This document shows, one piece after another, positions 44,245-53,939 of a stretch of 64,000 nucleotides of DNA; position 1 is the first letter of the stretch; every line of letters begins with the position of its first letter. Both the position numbers and the translations under genes were made by a program. The notes beneath the pieces were generated by a model. That model had not been told where the DNA came from, did no database searches, and saw only the letters and a program-made list of their open reading frames with translations. The stretch is taken from positions 203,501-267,500 of the forward strand of contig CM067310.1 in the NCBI GenBank assembly GCA_034231615.1. The letters run 5' to 3'. The DNA is from Meghimatium bilineatum. Its lineage: Eukaryota; Mollusca; Gastropoda; Stylommatophora; Philomycidae.

Positions 44245-44410
44245 CTGCATCAGAGAAATATTTATTATATTATTATAACCAGTCCATACAATCCTGCATC
44301 AGAGAAATATTTATTATATTATTATAACCAGTTCATACAATCCTGCATCAGAGAAATATTTATTATATTATTATAACCAGTTCATACAATCCTGCATCAG
44401 AGAAATATTT
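44225..44410. repeat. 49-bp array of the exon acceptor, 4 copies including the real one
   Basis: ATAACCAGTCCATACAATCC + TGCATCAGAGAAATATTTAT recurs at 49-bp steps (44231, 44280, 44329, 44378). On the gene strand each unit reads CTGATGCAG|GATTGTATGG, the real 3' splice site plus exon bases. Units 3 and 4 differ by one base in the exon part. Confidence 0.93.
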
Positions 44411-44414
44411 TGCA

Positions 44415-44640
44415 TATTATTATATTGTCATTTTTGTTTATAGTTACTCATTTCTGTTACTGCTTGGACTGTCTTTCTTTGGGTTATACACTGGTCACTT
44501 CTTCAGGAGCACATTATCCAATGGTTAATCATTATTAAAGGACTACAAACACAACAGACAATGATGAGTAAAAACAGCACTACTGACGTTCACATTGCAG
44601 AGCTAAATGTGGATTTTTATGTGTTATTATGTGTTTCCGG
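44415..44640. other. dispersed-repeat-like spacer
   Basis: CAGCACTACTGACGTTCACA + TTGCAGAGCTAAATG resembles the reverse complement of about 26575-26620. It may be part of an unclassified dispersed element. Confidence 0.4.
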
Positions 44641-44910
44641 TGATTATCCAAAGCTTCATTACCCTATTGTGTTGTATGTTTCCAGTGATTGGCAAAACTT
44701 CATTACCCTGTTGTGTTATTATATGTTTCCAGTGATTGGCAAAACTTCATTACCCTGTTGTGTTATTATATGTTTCCAGTGATTGGCAAAACTTCATTAC
44801 CCTGTTGTGTTATTGTATGTTTCCAGTGATTAACCAAAGCTTCATTACCCTGTTGTGTTATTATATGTTTCTGGTGATTAACCAAAGCTTCATTACCCTG
44901 TTGCAAGCTT
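44640..44910. repeat. ~48-bp tandem repeat, ~6 copies
   Basis: TGTTATTATATGTTTCCAGT, GATTGGCAAAACTTCATTAC and CCTGTTG. Confidence 0.9.
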
Positions 44911-44914
44911 TGCA

Positions 44915-45590
44915 TGTTGGAATTCAGTACTGCACACATATCATGACTAAAGGATGCCACTAATACTGAACACAAATGTCCCCATAAAAACATATCTACT
45001 GTCTCAAAATTAATATACTGTCCCTTACATCCAATTATAATTCTCTTACAAATAGTAAACATGCCAACATCACTATGGGAATTAATGTTTCTACTAAAAA
45101 TCCTTCATTAAAGATAAAACAAAATGGACACAATAAGAAACATATATAGTTCACTATTGATCGCAATGTAGATGTCTTGGCATTTGTTCATTGTTTTTCG
45201 TCCTGATAAAAACTTTTTAGTCAAAACATCATTTGTTCTTGTTTCCCCATTGTCAGTATGCCATGTTTACTATTGGTAACACTTTAATTTACCTATTTCC
45301 ATTCCTACTCGCATTTTTTCTTTGTTTATTTTCAGCTTGTTGGGTTATCCCTGACATTCTGATGATTTATCTCCATAATTTTCTTATCTGCACACTGTCG
45401 TCCATGACATTTATACATAATCTTGCAATATTACATACATATCTATAATAATGATTATACAGGACCACGTTCACAAATGAGTTCTACTATGTCCACATGC
45501 TATTATCTGTCATCTTTTCTCTGCTTTTGCTGTTATTATAGGTGTTCTATAATATTTAGGTGTTAGGTGTTGAATGACTGAATGATGATC
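44915..45590. other. intron sequence, nothing recognised
   Basis: AT-rich; no motif seen. Confidence 0.45.
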
Positions 45591-45597
45591 GATTTTT

Positions 45598-45720
45598 GGA
45601 ACATGCTACACTTACTCTACACTAATGTATGGCACAGAAACATGGATAATGACTAAACAGCTAGAAGAACAGAAACATGGATAATGACCACACAGCTAGA
45701 AGAACAGAACTATAAAAGGG
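45598..45720 (+). mobile_element. LINE family A scrap with internal duplication
   Basis: ACTCTACACTAATGTATGGC + ACAGAAACATGG reads TLMYGTETW as in the other family A copies. The next ~41 bp (CAGAAACATGGATAATGAC and CAGCTAGAAGAA) is doubled. Confidence 0.6.
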
Positions 45721-45724
45721 ATAT

Positions 45725-46685
45725 ATAGAATAATAGACATAAATGAATAATATAAACAGCAAACATCCACAAGTTATAGAAAAAACATCACAAGGCAGTA
45801 GACATGATTTGAACCAGGTCCATTCAGTTGGCACCTTGATTTTGAGGAATTTTGATTTCGAGCTGAACAGAGCTTGTCTCCATGGACGGTTGTGCCTGTG
45901 CCCATCGGGTACTGAACTTTTTCTCTCCACGAGCATGATTCCAGTATAGGAAAAACTTGACAGTAGAGGTGGGCCTGGGTTGGGAACACTGGTAATAAGA
46001 AGCTTGTCTCAAGCTAACAATACTTCTATAATAGTTTTGATTTCCTTCAAACGTTTTCTCGTTCTCTTCACACATGATGCGCCCTCTAGCTCTGTGCTTC
46101 CATCTCAGTGTACGCAGTATGCTATCCTTATGGTGGTTGATGCACTGATTCTTAATATTTGTCACAGTATCTGTCCACTACATGACACCTGGATTGGCTG
46201 CCCCTCCAATGCTTCCGTCATACTGACAAGCATGACTGTGTGTTCACAGTGCTTCTGCTGCATGTGTTGGTGCAAAGGTGTCAGAGATATTGCCTGTCTC
46301 TTTTGCAGTCAATTCTCTTTCCATCTGCTACCTCCACATTCCTGCTCTTTAATGTTGACTTACAGATGTAATTCAAAATTCTTCAAGTATTACCAATGTC
46401 GATACTCATTTGTCGTCAGATGGATATCAGTGATGCTCAGATGATATCAGCTGATACCTAGATGTTAGATATAATCTTCCATAAAAATGGCCAACAAGAA
46501 TGGATGTGTTCTTATATCGGTGCTCCACTAATCAGATTTCTTTCCTGAATGATCTGGCATCCTGCGGGAATAGTGAGCCTAGATATTTGCAAAGGATAGC
46601 CTGAATTCAATTATTTACATGTTATAATGTGTCATAGTCTGAATTAGCGGTGTAATTAAAAAATCTTCAATACCCTTTCGGCATC
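45725..46685. other. intron sequence with unexplained minus frame
   Basis: A 113-codon minus frame (45824-46165) starts MTNIKNQCINHHKDSILRTL and contains TSTVKFFLYWNHARGEKKFS. I do not recognise it; it is probably a repeat relic. A B-box-like GGACCTGGTTCAAATC lies on the minus strand near 45805. Confidence 0.3.
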
Positions 46686-46689
46686 AGAT

Positions 46690-46973
46690 GGCTATCAGCG
46701 GTGTTGCTCAAGAGAAAAGTGGCTCTCAGATGCGTTTCGCCGTGTGTTGCCGGGGCCCGAAAGGGGAGCAAAGAATAGCAACACTGTTTACCTTCCGCGC
46801 ATGTCGTAAAAGGCGACTAAGGAGGTTATGGGATGGAATTGGCTGTCCCAACCCATATAGGGTCAGTGACCCAAAGCCATGCTGAAGTCGGATGTGTGAG
46901 GTCGAAAGGCGCAGATATCGCAGCAATGCTGTAAACCATAATACAATACATTCCGTTCTCTGGACTACATCCT
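46690..46973 (+). mobile_element. SINE, best-preserved copy
   Basis: It runs from GGGGCCCGAAAGGGGAGC through AAAGGCGACTAAGGAGGTTA, GGGTCAGTGACCCAAAGCC and GAAGTCGGATGTGTGAGG to TTCCGTTCTCTGGACTACAT + CCTGC. There the (GAA)-tailed LINE copy 2 begins. It is the reference for the copies at 34.1, 36.8, 30.8 and 6.7 kb. No clear Pol III boxes at the visible head. Confidence 0.82.
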
Positions 46974-48640
46974 GCTTCTTCTTCTTCATCGTTCTTCAGT
47001 CAGATATCAGGTTACAGCACCAATAGCTTCAATGAATTGTGTGATTCGCTTCAGGTCATCCATGGAACCCCTCAAGTCTGGAAGCAGTGCCATCTCAGTA
47101 GGCCATATTTTCTCCCTCTCTTCTTGGTAGAGTTGACAGGCATGAAGAATGTGTTCTGCAGTCTCTGGGCTCAGTCCACAGTTGCACAGGTCTGTCTCAC
47201 CAATCTTCAGCTTTCGGAACATATGACTTCTCAGTCTGTTGTGACCAGTTCGTAGTCTGAAAATTATGGTTTGTTCCTTGCGTGACATTTGGTGGTAGGG
47301 GTCATTTGGTTCTGCAGTTGGGTGCATTTGCTTCCACTTTTTCTTATATTAGGCTTTTAACATGGTCTTACTTTCATAGTACGTATTATCATTTTCTATT
47401 TGTTCCAGTGATCCCCCTTTCCTTGCCAGGAGATCAGCTTTTTCATTTCCAGGTATGCCACAGTGACCTGGGATCCACTGCAGTACTGTTTCTTTGGTGG
47501 TACTGCTGAGGTGTAGTAAGCAGGCCGTAAGTTCATTCATGCTCGTGTTCTTTGGATCTTTCAATGCCTGCAATACTGAATTTGCATCCGTTAGAAATAC
47601 TACATGTCTGTTGTGACTCGGCAAGCAATTCATGAGCATTTTGGCTGCCTCTATTAAGGCTTCCATTTCTGCTTTGAAATTTGTGGAATGTTTGCCTGTG
47701 GGTATGGATTTCTCTATTTCTTTTCCATCTAGTGTTACTATATATATTCCTGATCCTCCATCTAATACTGCCTCTTTCGCTGATCCATCTGTATATACAT
47801 GTGTCCATATATCCTTTGGGTATGCTTTTTGTATGTGATTCTTAGTTGTCTCCTTTAGTACTTGTATAGTAGTTTCTGTTTTCAAAATAATGCTTGGTAT
47901 ATTGTCCATAATTCTTGGGAATTTTTTCCTGTCCCATGTTGGGTATGTGTTAAAGGTGTTTAGTGGTTTTAGGTTTTGTAGGTCTGTTTCTGTGAGTGAT
48001 TTTTGTAGCTGTTTAGCGGAGTGTAGAAAGCTACCTCTTTTGAGTCGCTCTTTTGTAGGTCTGCTTAGTCTTTGGTTCATTTGATGACTCTCCAAACATT
48101 TGAACTTTGCATACTGTGTGAGGATTTTTTAATTTCTTCTTTCTTCCATTGATGCCAAACCTGTGCATGTTTCCATTTCTGTGATTGGGGTAGTATTCAT
48201 ACCTCCTGTTATAATTCTGAGATTGCGGTTTTGTATCTTTGAGATCTTTTGAGTGTTACTCTTGGCTGCAGTCCCCCATGCTGACATTCCATATTCCAAA
48301 GCTGGTCTTACATAACCTGTATATGCTCTACATAGAATTTTTCCATTTGCACCCCAATCTGTTCCAGCCAATTTTTTAAGGAGTGCTGTCCTCATTGTAC
48401 CTTTTGTTTGGCACTTGTCTATGTGCTGTTTCCATGTAAGTCATGGATCAAATGTGACTCCAAGGTATGTAGGTGTCTCATCTTTTGGCAATGTTTGACC
48501 ATTTATGGTTAGTAGGATTTTCTGTGGATCAGAAAACCTTTATAAGCTTTAGCCAGAATCGGCACAAGCTGCTGTATTTCTGTTTCCAGGGTGCACCACG
48601 AGGAGGTACTTTTGTGGTCTTGATTATCTGCTAATCCAGG
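46974..48640 (-). mobile_element. RNase H LINE, 5'-truncated, copy 2
   Basis: About 96% identical by eye to copy 1 (12727-14062) but longer at the 5' end (to ~48.6 kb, including LTWKQHIDKC-like RT thumb sequence). Domains in order: RT thumb (48129-48395), RNase H (47349-48095) and a C-terminal part LKIGETDLCNCGLSPETAEH (47007-47327). The RNase H keeps YTDGSA, FKAEMEAL, LTDANSVLQAL and GNEKADLLA. A TAA replaces GAA after TMLKA, and the stop after EERRN is shared with copy 1. No intact element. Confidence 0.88.
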
Positions 48641-48810
48641 TTGAGCCAAAAATAATTCAGCACCTTTGCACCCCTACAAAAAAATTACTGCATCCAGCAC
48701 AATCGATCCATAAGAAATGTTACATTAAATCAGTATCAAACTATTTCAAAATTATGAATACAAATGCATGAGGCACACTAGAAGACACTCTCAACAGGGT
48801 TACATAGTAC

Positions 48811-48872
48811 CTGAACACCCAGTCCAGAAATATCTTGCTGAGAAATGAAGCTTCATCTTCAGGGTGCCCCCG
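48811..48872 (-). CDS. ABCC short exon: L0, ASFLSKIFLDWVF
   Basis: A 62-nt exon encoding RGHPEDEASFLSKIFLDWVF. (E)ASFLS(K/R)I.F.W is the conserved 'lasso' segment of MRPs after TMD0. The acceptor is AATCAACAG and the donor is GTACTA. It enters in phase 0 after ..TKSSL and leaves in phase 2 (AG|G). Only 180 bp separate it from LINE copy 2. Confidence 0.92.
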
Positions 48873-48924
48873 CTGTTGATTAAAAAATATGTTATCCGTT
48901 TTGTGCTTAAATAGTTTACATGCA

Positions 48925-49250
48925 AGATATTAACACAAGGTATTCACATACAGTATTCATGCACAAGATATTAACTAAAGGTATTGATATAAAGTATTTA
49001 TGCAAGATATTAACACAAGGTATTCACATACAGTATTCATGCACAAGATATTAACTAAAGGTATTGATATAAAGTATTCATGCACAAGATATTAACTAAA
49101 GGTATTGATATAAAGTATTTATGCAAGATATTAACACAAGGTATTCACATACAGTATTCATGCACAAGATATTAACTAAAGGTATTGATATAAAGTATTT
49201 ATGCAAGATATTAACACAAGGTATTGATATACAGTATTCATGCAAGAAAT
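48925..49250. repeat. ~39-bp + ~35-bp compound tandem repeat
   Basis: Alternating GCAAGATATTAACACAAGGT + ATTCACATACAGTATTCAT and GCACAAGATATTAACTAAAG + GTATTGATATAAAGTATT, about four pairs. Confidence 0.88.
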
Positions 49251-49450
49251 AAATAACCAAAATATCGGAGGATGTCCGACAAAATGGAAAGTGCAGCAGT
49301 AACCAGACAAATAAGAGATAAATACTAAATAAAGTATACAGGTTACTAAAGATACCTAACTATCTATATAAAATAATAATAAATAACATTAAAACATAGA
49401 ACAAAGACAATTATCAATGTGTCTGTCCTAATGGGAGCTTTATCAAGAAA
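49246..49450 (+). repeat. dispersed repeat shared with 26.29 kb
   Basis: AATAACCAAAATATCGGAGG, ATGTCCGACAAAATGGAAAG and TGCAGCAGTAA align with 26290-26345. The class is unknown. Confidence 0.5.
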
Positions 49451-49726
49451 CAAATAACGATTAAGAAAACACAACCGTAAAAACTATAACCAAGATGACT
49501 GGACAATGGTTTTCTCACCCAAAATCATTGCCCAGTATCAGATCTAATGCATCTCTTAACACAATGCACTATTTTGCACCAACTTTAAGTTAATTTTGGG
49601 ATGCCTTGTTAATGTCAGTTAATTAAGTCCTTTAAATATATTTACATGATAAAATAACTACAAACTAGGGAAACATCTGATATAAAATTTTGAAATAGAA
49701 CTGAAATATGGACTCCACACTCACAA

Positions 49727-49865
49727 GAAAAGGTAGTTAGGTATTTTATAGTAACCTTTCTACCTTATTTAGTATTTCCTACTTATTCACAAGAAAAGGT
49801 AGTTAGGTATTTTATAGTAACCTTTCTACCTTATTTAGTATTTCCTACTTATTCACAAGAAAAGA
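49727..49865. repeat. ~66-bp direct duplication
   Basis: TCACAAGAAAAGGTAGTTAG, GTATTTTATAGTAACCTTTC and TTAGTATTTCCTACTTA occur twice in tandem. Otherwise 49450-50490 shows nothing recognised. Confidence 0.85.
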
Positions 49866-50495
49866 GATTGCACATCTTGCATTTACATTGTCTCAGAAAA
49901 ATTTAGAATATTAAGTGGCAGGATAAGGTTACCAACAATGAGGCCCAGCAGAGAGCCAGGCTTCCAACAATATTTACACTCTAACAGACAACTTGTGGTT
50001 TGCATATCCCAAGACAAATACTGTACTTAAAACTATCATAGGGTGCTAGAAAAAGAGGCAGACCATAATTGCAATGTAAAGATGTATACAAGTCATCAAT
50101 AAATATTTTTGTCATCGCTTCCGGCAGCTGAGAAAATCTGGAAGAAGATCAGGTCACATGGAGAACAAACCTGCATAGTAGTGCTAAGACATGTAAGAAT
50201 TCAATACTAAGTAGAGTAGTAGAACAAAGGTTCAGACATACCAGGTAAGCTTCAACAGTCCAGAGGTGAGACTTTTCCAATCTTATTCTGAAACAAACTA
50301 AAATCGCTCCTATAGCCATGAAAAAACATGTTCAGTTCATGCCTGATGAACTCCATGGTACAACAACAACATGTTCAGTTCATGCATGATGAACTCCATC
50401 TGGTACAAGCTTGCTTCTGACTGTCAAGATGAATAAGGCCATATAAGAGAACATTATAAACATGCAATCATCAAAGTTATTTAAACTATCATTAC

Positions 50496-50636
50496 CAAAC
50501 TGGACTTGGTGCATCCATCTTCACTTAAGACAGGTGTTTCATCTGTATTTTTTCGGGTGGACAGAAACAGATGGCCTAGAACAAGGACCAAGATGCTCAA
50601 AGGCAGAATAAGGCCAATCACATCTTCCCTGTATGT
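50496..50636 (-). CDS. ABCC exon: last TMD0 helix and L0 start
   Basis: The exon encodes TYREDVIGLILPLSILVLVL, GHLFLSTRKNTDETPVLSED and GCTKSSL. A single strong hydrophobic helix (VIGLILPLSILVLVLGHLFL) is followed by the polar E-D-G-C stretch seen in MRPs before the ASFLS motif. The acceptor is TTTCCAG and the donor is GTAATG. It is 47 codons, phase 0 at both ends. Confidence 0.88.
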
Positions 50637-50679
50637 CTGGAAATAAAATAGAGGTAATAACTGTGAAGTTGCAGTTTAT

Positions 50680-51365
50680 AAACAGAAATTATTTCAGCTG
50701 TATATAAACAGAATATATTTCAGTTATGTTTCTAAACAGAATATATTTCAGCTGTTTCTAAACAGAAAATATTTCAGTTATGTTTCTAAACAGAATATTT
50801 GTAAGCTGTTTCTAAAAAGAATATACTCGTATTTTAGCTGTTTCTAAATAGAAAATATTTCAGCTGTTTCTAAACAGAAAATATTTCAGCTGTTTCTAAA
50901 CAGAAAATATTTTTAAGCTGTTTCTAAAAAGAATATATTTTAGCTGTTTCTAAAAAGAATATATTTTAGCTGTTTCTAAACAGAATATATTTCAGCTGTT
51001 TCTAAACAGAAAATATTTCAGCTATGTTTCTAAACAGAGTATATTTCAGCTATATTTCTAAACATAATATATTTCAGCCATTTCTAAACTGAATATATTT
51101 CAGCTATGTTTCTAATCAGAAAGTATTTCAACTGCTTCTAAACAGAATATATTTCAGCTATGTTTCTAAACATAAAATATTTCAGCTATGCTTCTAAAAG
51201 AAAATATTTCAGCTGTTTCAAAACATAAAATTTTTCAGCTATGCTTCTAAACAGAATATACTTAAGCTGTTTCTAAACATAAAATTTTTCAGCTATGCTT
51301 CTAACAGAATATATTTCAGCTATTTCTAAACAGAAAAAATGTAGCTATGCTTCTAAACAGAATAT
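50680..51365. repeat. ~27-bp tandem repeat, ~25 copies
   Basis: CTGTTTCTAAACAGAATATA + TTTCAG with many substitutions. The word CTGTTTCTAAACAG is itself a near-palindrome (CTGTTT..AAACAG). It lies immediately upstream, gene sense, of the exon at 50496-50636. Confidence 0.9.
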
Positions 51366-51369
51366 ATGA

Positions 51370-51790
51370 TAATATTGGCAGGACAATATGAGGAATAAAA
51401 GGAGTAGAACGACTTTTTTTAACAGATCATAAGCATTGGCGAACTCCTTATTAAGGAAATTGCTGCAATCTTACAATTGTTGTGCAGGTGCAAAAGTAAA
51501 GCAAAATTAAGGGGCGTTTGGTGCCTTTCATCTGATACAACTATTTATACTATAGGTACTTGGACTTCTGCTATTAGCGTGTTTGGAAAATTTTGCTTAG
51601 GCTATACATTTTTTGTGACATTTAGTGATGTCATCATTTTTCATGTTTGAAACTAGATTTATTAAGTTCTTTAACCATTTTTCATATATATGTAACTTTT
51701 AAGAGAGCTGGACATTGCTGAAAACAGCAATTACATTTTTAAAACCTCAAAATTTTTTTAATTATGCAAATTAAACAACATTTTTAATAT
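51370..51790. other. intron sequence, nothing recognised
   Basis: AT-rich; no motif. Confidence 0.45.
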
Positions 51791-51794
51791 TAAT

Positions 51795-51960
51795 TAGTTG
51801 TAACAGTGTGCAGCGAAGGACAGTCACCCTCAGTTTCCTGGATCAGGAATATCCACAAGATATGTGGGTCAGAGTATACACAGATGGGTCAGCACAGAAT
51901 GCAGTGAGGAATGGTGATGCAGGTGTATATATAGAATATCCACACAACTCGTCTTCATGA
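51795..51960 (+). mobile_element. RNase H LINE fragment
   Basis: RRTVTLSFLDQEYPQDMWVR, then VYTDGSAQNAVRNGDAGVYI: the first RNase H motif (YTDGSA) of an I/Jockey-like LINE or related element, in plus orientation. Only about 165 bp remain. Confidence 0.72.
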
Positions 51961-51964
51961 ATAA

Positions 51965-52600
51965 AAAAAAGTATAATGAATAATGTATACTTTGTGTGTT
52001 GTATTATTGAAAATAACAAATAATTTAGAAATTATCAGCTTGGCTTTATTTATTTATTGTGATCACACAAAAATAATCACAAGTTTTATTTACATTTCAC
52101 CATTGGATTTCACATTATATTCCACCGTTGATTGTGACATTTGCAGTGTTAGATAAGTTACATACAATTATAGATTTTTGTAAATGGGGGTTAAAAGGAT
52201 TAGAATTAGTTTATAGATATTTTAGGAGGGCGGAGAAGGGTTAGCATCAGTGTTTAGATTTTTAGAAGAATTGTGAATTTTAAAAGGTGTGAATCGATAT
52301 GATTTATAGCACAACAGTGGACGAAATCAAATTTTTACCACATTTTCCTGTTTCATGTAAATTATTTTGATGTGAAATTAATTAGAAAAAAAATTATAAC
52401 TTTTTTCAGGGTTGACGTAAAAACTTGGTTGAGGTGTCGTTAGATTGCAATTTTTATGGGCTATCTAACTATATTATTTGTAATTATGTAGCACTATTTA
52501 TTTAGAAAATTGTGTCCAAGTACCTAATAATATAAATAATATTGAAACTTGTGTTCAAGTACCAACCTATATTATTACTGATATTAATTTACTAATTAAA
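51965..52600. other. intron sequence, nothing recognised
   Basis: AT-rich; no motif. Confidence 0.45.
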
Positions 52601-52638
52601 ATGAAGTTCTACAATTAACACAAGTATCTTAAACGCAC

Positions 52639-52773
52639 CTCTTGTTGTATACTGTTGTAGACAGAACCACAACTTGTTGCAAACAAAAACTGCCATAAAA
52701 TTATCAGTGGAAAACTTGAAATCCATTTCTTGTTTTCCCCGAATACCAACTTGCAGACGATAGTGCCCAGGAC
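52639..52773 (-). CDS. ABCC exon: TMD0 helices
   Basis: The exon encodes VLGTIVCKLVFGENKKWISS, FPLIILWQFLFATSCGSVYN and SIQQE. Hydrophobic, in the position and style of the 'LLTFWLVALVCA...RSK' segment of MRP TMD0. The acceptor is TTTATTAG and the donor is GTGCGT. It is 45 codons, phase 0 at both ends. The longer minus frame starting MYGVIFLL is in a different frame and is not the coding one. Confidence 0.85.
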
Positions 52774-52844
52774 CTAATAAAAATATCACGCCATACAAAA
52801 TTATTATTAGAGTGAATTATCTTCTTCTTCTTTCTGTCCTCATG

Positions 52845-53360
52845 TACCTTTCGGTGTTGAGGGGAGAGTGAGTGTACAGTCTTTTGCCCTTCTATTTGCC
52901 TTCTCTGCTGTTATATTTCCGAGTGTCTCTAATACACTATCTATCCACCTTTTACGAGGGCGTCCAATAGGTCTCCTGTTTTCGTATCGTTTGTTAAGTG
53001 TTTTTTGGATAATACTTTGCTCTTTCTGTCTGGTTATGTGGCCGTACCATTTAACTTGTTTCTGTATGTATTCTATTGTTGGTTTGATCCCTAATTGTTT
53101 CCTTAGTTCTTCATTCCTGATTGTGTCTCTCAAGCTAACTCCAATCATACGTCTCACACATTTCATTTCAGTGGTGTTAATCTTATGTATTGTTCTAGAA
53201 TCTAATGTCCAAGTTTGACACTGATAACACAATGTTGGTAAGAAAATGGTGTTGAAAAGCGCTTTCTTTGTTTCTAGTGTAATATCTTTGTTTCTTAGTA
53301 AAGGTGTTAATTGACCAATGATCTGACAGGCCTTATTACATCTTGCGTTTATTTCTGCTT
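52845..53360 (-). mobile_element. RTE-like LINE family C, 3' end, frame open
   Basis: It reads CNKACQIIGQLTPLLRNKDI, CVRRMIGVSLRDTIRNEELR, WYGHITRQKEQSIIQKTLN and RPIGRPRKRWIDSVLETLGN: the RTE ORF2 C-terminus including the thumb region. About 165 codons stay open, so the insertion is relatively young. A plus-strand scrap of the same family lies at 2385-2510. Confidence 0.85.
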
Positions 53361-53361
53361 C

Positions 53362-53540
53362 TTGTTTTATTATTATTATTATTATTATATAGTATATTAT
53401 TATTATTATAATATATATAATATATATATATATTATTATTATATATTATATTATTATTATATATTATTATATATTATATTATTATTATTATATAGTGAAT
53501 TATTATTATTGTTATTACTACTATTATTATAACAAAAAAT
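53362..53540. repeat. (ATT)n / (TA)n microsatellite
   Basis: Interrupted ATT repeats beside the LINE 5' edge. Confidence 0.92.
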
Positions 53541-53619
53541 GGCAAGCCACACAATCATAGTTGAAAACAATCCCAGTTCTGAACACACAAAAATCACAAC
53601 CCTTATTAAGGCCTATGTG

Positions 53620-53621
<2 letters not shown>

Positions 53622-53652
<31 letters not shown>
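53622..53652. repeat. (CT)n microsatellite
   Basis: About 15 CT dinucleotides. Confidence 0.95.
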
Positions 53653-53656
<4 letters not shown>

Positions 53657-53939
53657 CACACATTCTTTTTATACATTTTTAACTAAATAAACAGTGTTTC
53701 TTGCATAAACATAGGTCCTATTGATATGGCTTTCTCTTTAAATGCCTATTTGTTTCGACAGCATGAGGTTATGATGTTTTACTCGTATTTTTGTGTGAAA
53801 ATATCTCATCCACACAATCACATTAATTGTACAGTACTATGTTGCATAAAAATGTTGAAAGCAATCCGAAGCTTGATCCTTGATTAGAAACCAGAAACAA
53901 CATTTTTTTTTTATAATTGATCCAATCTCCGCTTCAGCA

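Noticed and set aside
45824..46165. 113-codon minus frame as a novel gene
   Set aside because: No homologous motif, no splice context, and chance frames of this size occur in this window.
52592..52798. ORF MYGVIFLLGPGHYRLQ as the coding frame
   Set aside because: The neighbouring frame between splice sites 52773 and 52639 gives the TMD0 peptide VLGTIVCKLVFGENKKW in correct phase.
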